A DNA stretch of 6,473 nucleotides from an uncultured Erysipelotrichaceae bacterium (GTDB lineage: Bacteria > Bacillota_I > Bacilli_A > Erysipelotrichales > Erysipelotrichaceae): positions 1-6,473 of the forward strand of contig CACZTC010000170.1 of the NCBI GenBank assembly GCA_902784015.1, given 5' to 3'. Under the pieces are notes generated by a model. That model was not told the origin of the DNA, made no database searches, and saw only the letters and a program-made list of their open reading frames with translations. The translations under genes were made by a program, and so were the position numbers. How positions within the stretch are numbered: the stretch's first letter is position 1; the number at the start of each line of letters is the position of its first letter. Below are positions 5,898 to 6,473 of the stretch, in pieces.

Positions 5898-6473
5898 TTA
5901 GTTATGTCTTTCTCTTATTGTGGAAATTGTTTCCAAGATATAAGAAGAATCGAAACTTTGGATCCCCTTAATCAATTCGATACTAGAATCATAATAAGAA
6001 TTCATGAAACTAGTAGCTTTTTCTATCCCTAATAATGATACTACACTAACCTTATTATTGGTAATATCACTTGTACTTTTACCTAAGGTTTCACTTGTTT
6101 CAGTAACATCTAAAATATCATCTTGAGCTTGAAAAGCTAAGCCTAAATTATAACCAACTGTTTCCCAGATACTAATATCATCATATTTATTAGCTATCGT
6201 GGCAGCCATCATTAATGGTGCTTTTAATAAACAACCTGTTTTTAATTTATGTATTATTATTAAATCATCTAAGTCAGTTATACCTTCTATCTCATCTATA
6301 TCTAATTGTTGGCCAAGTATCATTCCATTAGCTCCTGCATTAGTCGCTAATATTTCAATACATTTATTTTTAATTGATTGATCTATATTACTTTTAGCAC
6401 ATATATTAAAAGCTTCAGTTAATAATGCATCCCCTGCTAATATAGCTGTTGCTTCATCAAATTTCTTATGATT
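5898..6473 (-). CDS. ispA: Farnesyl/geranyl diphosphate synthase, C-terminal 191 residues (5' end outside window)
   Basis: This short-chain trans-prenyltransferase condenses isopentenyl diphosphate with allylic diphosphates to give geranyl/farnesyl diphosphate for quinone, undecaprenyl and other lipid synthesis. The reading frame runs open to the window edge, so an internal Met at 6321-6323 is not the start; 50 further family-like codons precede it. The visible part begins NHKKFDEATAILAGDALLTEAF, which in this family lies just after the first Asp-rich motif (outside the window). The motifs then follow in order: GM-LGQQLDI (visible residues 50-59), the IPP-binding HKLKTG (75-80), and the second Asp-rich motif FQAQDDILD (114-122, with Asp118, Asp119 and Asp122 binding Mg2+). 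LGK (130-132) and NNK (139-141) near the diphosphate site come next. It ends in TAA 14 nt before dxs. Chain length (farnesyl or geranylgeranyl) depends on residues before the first Asp-rich motif and cannot be judged; the symbol follows gene order. Confidence 0.92.
   Translation of the reverse strand, partial: NHKKFDEATAILAGDALLTEAFNICAKSNIDQSIKNKCIEILATNAGANGMILGQQLDIDEIEGITDLDDLIIIHKLKTGCLLKAPLMMAATIANKYDDISIWETVGYNLGLAFQAQDDILDVTETSETLGKSTSDITNNKVSVVSLLGIEKATSFMNSYYDSSIELIKGIQSFDSSYILETISTIRERHN

Noticed and set aside
5898..6323. ispA as a complete 141-residue protein starting at an internal Met
   Set aside because: The frame continues without a stop to the window edge and the 50 extra codons match the prenyltransferase family, so the gene is cut by the window rather than short.
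1..6473. Mycoplasma-type genetic code (TGA as Trp), suggested by the AT-richness
   Set aside because: Trp codons checked in dinB and dxs are TGG, and all genes read full length without in-frame TGA.

Overview
The window is a very AT-rich bacterial chromosome segment. It holds the 3' end of an HU gene on the + strand, facing a tightly packed five-gene block on the - strand. In transcription order the block reads ispA (5' end cut by the window edge), dxs, recN, dinB and a xerC/xerD-type tyrosine recombinase. The ispA-dxs-recN order is typical of Bacillota. Tryptophan is encoded by TGG, the identified stops are TAA or TAG, and the genes read under the standard bacterial code, so this is not a code-4 mycoplasma. 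With the AT content and a MEP isoprenoid pathway, I infer a low-GC member of Bacilli-related lineages (Erysipelotrichia, Acholeplasmatales or RF39-like); the exact group cannot be fixed from this window.

Layout: 1-122 is the C-terminal 39 residues of HU (+), followed by an intrinsic terminator at 132-167. Positions 168-299 hold no gene but contain the most interesting element, a 28-bp dif-like Xer recombination site at 262-289, only 10 bp beyond the stop codon of the recombinase gene. The - strand block fills 300-6473 with almost no gaps: 14 nt between ispA and dxs, 1 nt between dxs and recN, a 1-nt TAATG overlap between recN and dinB, and an 11-nt overlap between dinB and xer. This suggests one polycistronic, translationally coupled transcript.

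Functionally, the first two genes make isoprenoid precursors and prenyl diphosphates. The last three act on DNA: RecN in double-strand-break repair, Pol IV in translesion synthesis, and Xer in chromosome dimer resolution, with its probable target site directly beside it. The argR and tlyA genes that often sit between dxs and recN in Bacillota are absent. The + and - strand genes converge on the dif-like site, as expected if the window spans the replication terminus.

The site has an 8-bp inner arm (TCGYATAA) repeated almost perfectly in inverted orientation. It resembles both E. coli dif and, strikingly, phage P1 loxP (28 of 34 positions by hand alignment). A cis-linked recombinase and dif is known for the single-recombinase XerS/difSL system of streptococci; this window may hold an analogous but sequence-distinct arrangement. 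No mobile element, CRISPR array, tRNA or rRNA was seen.
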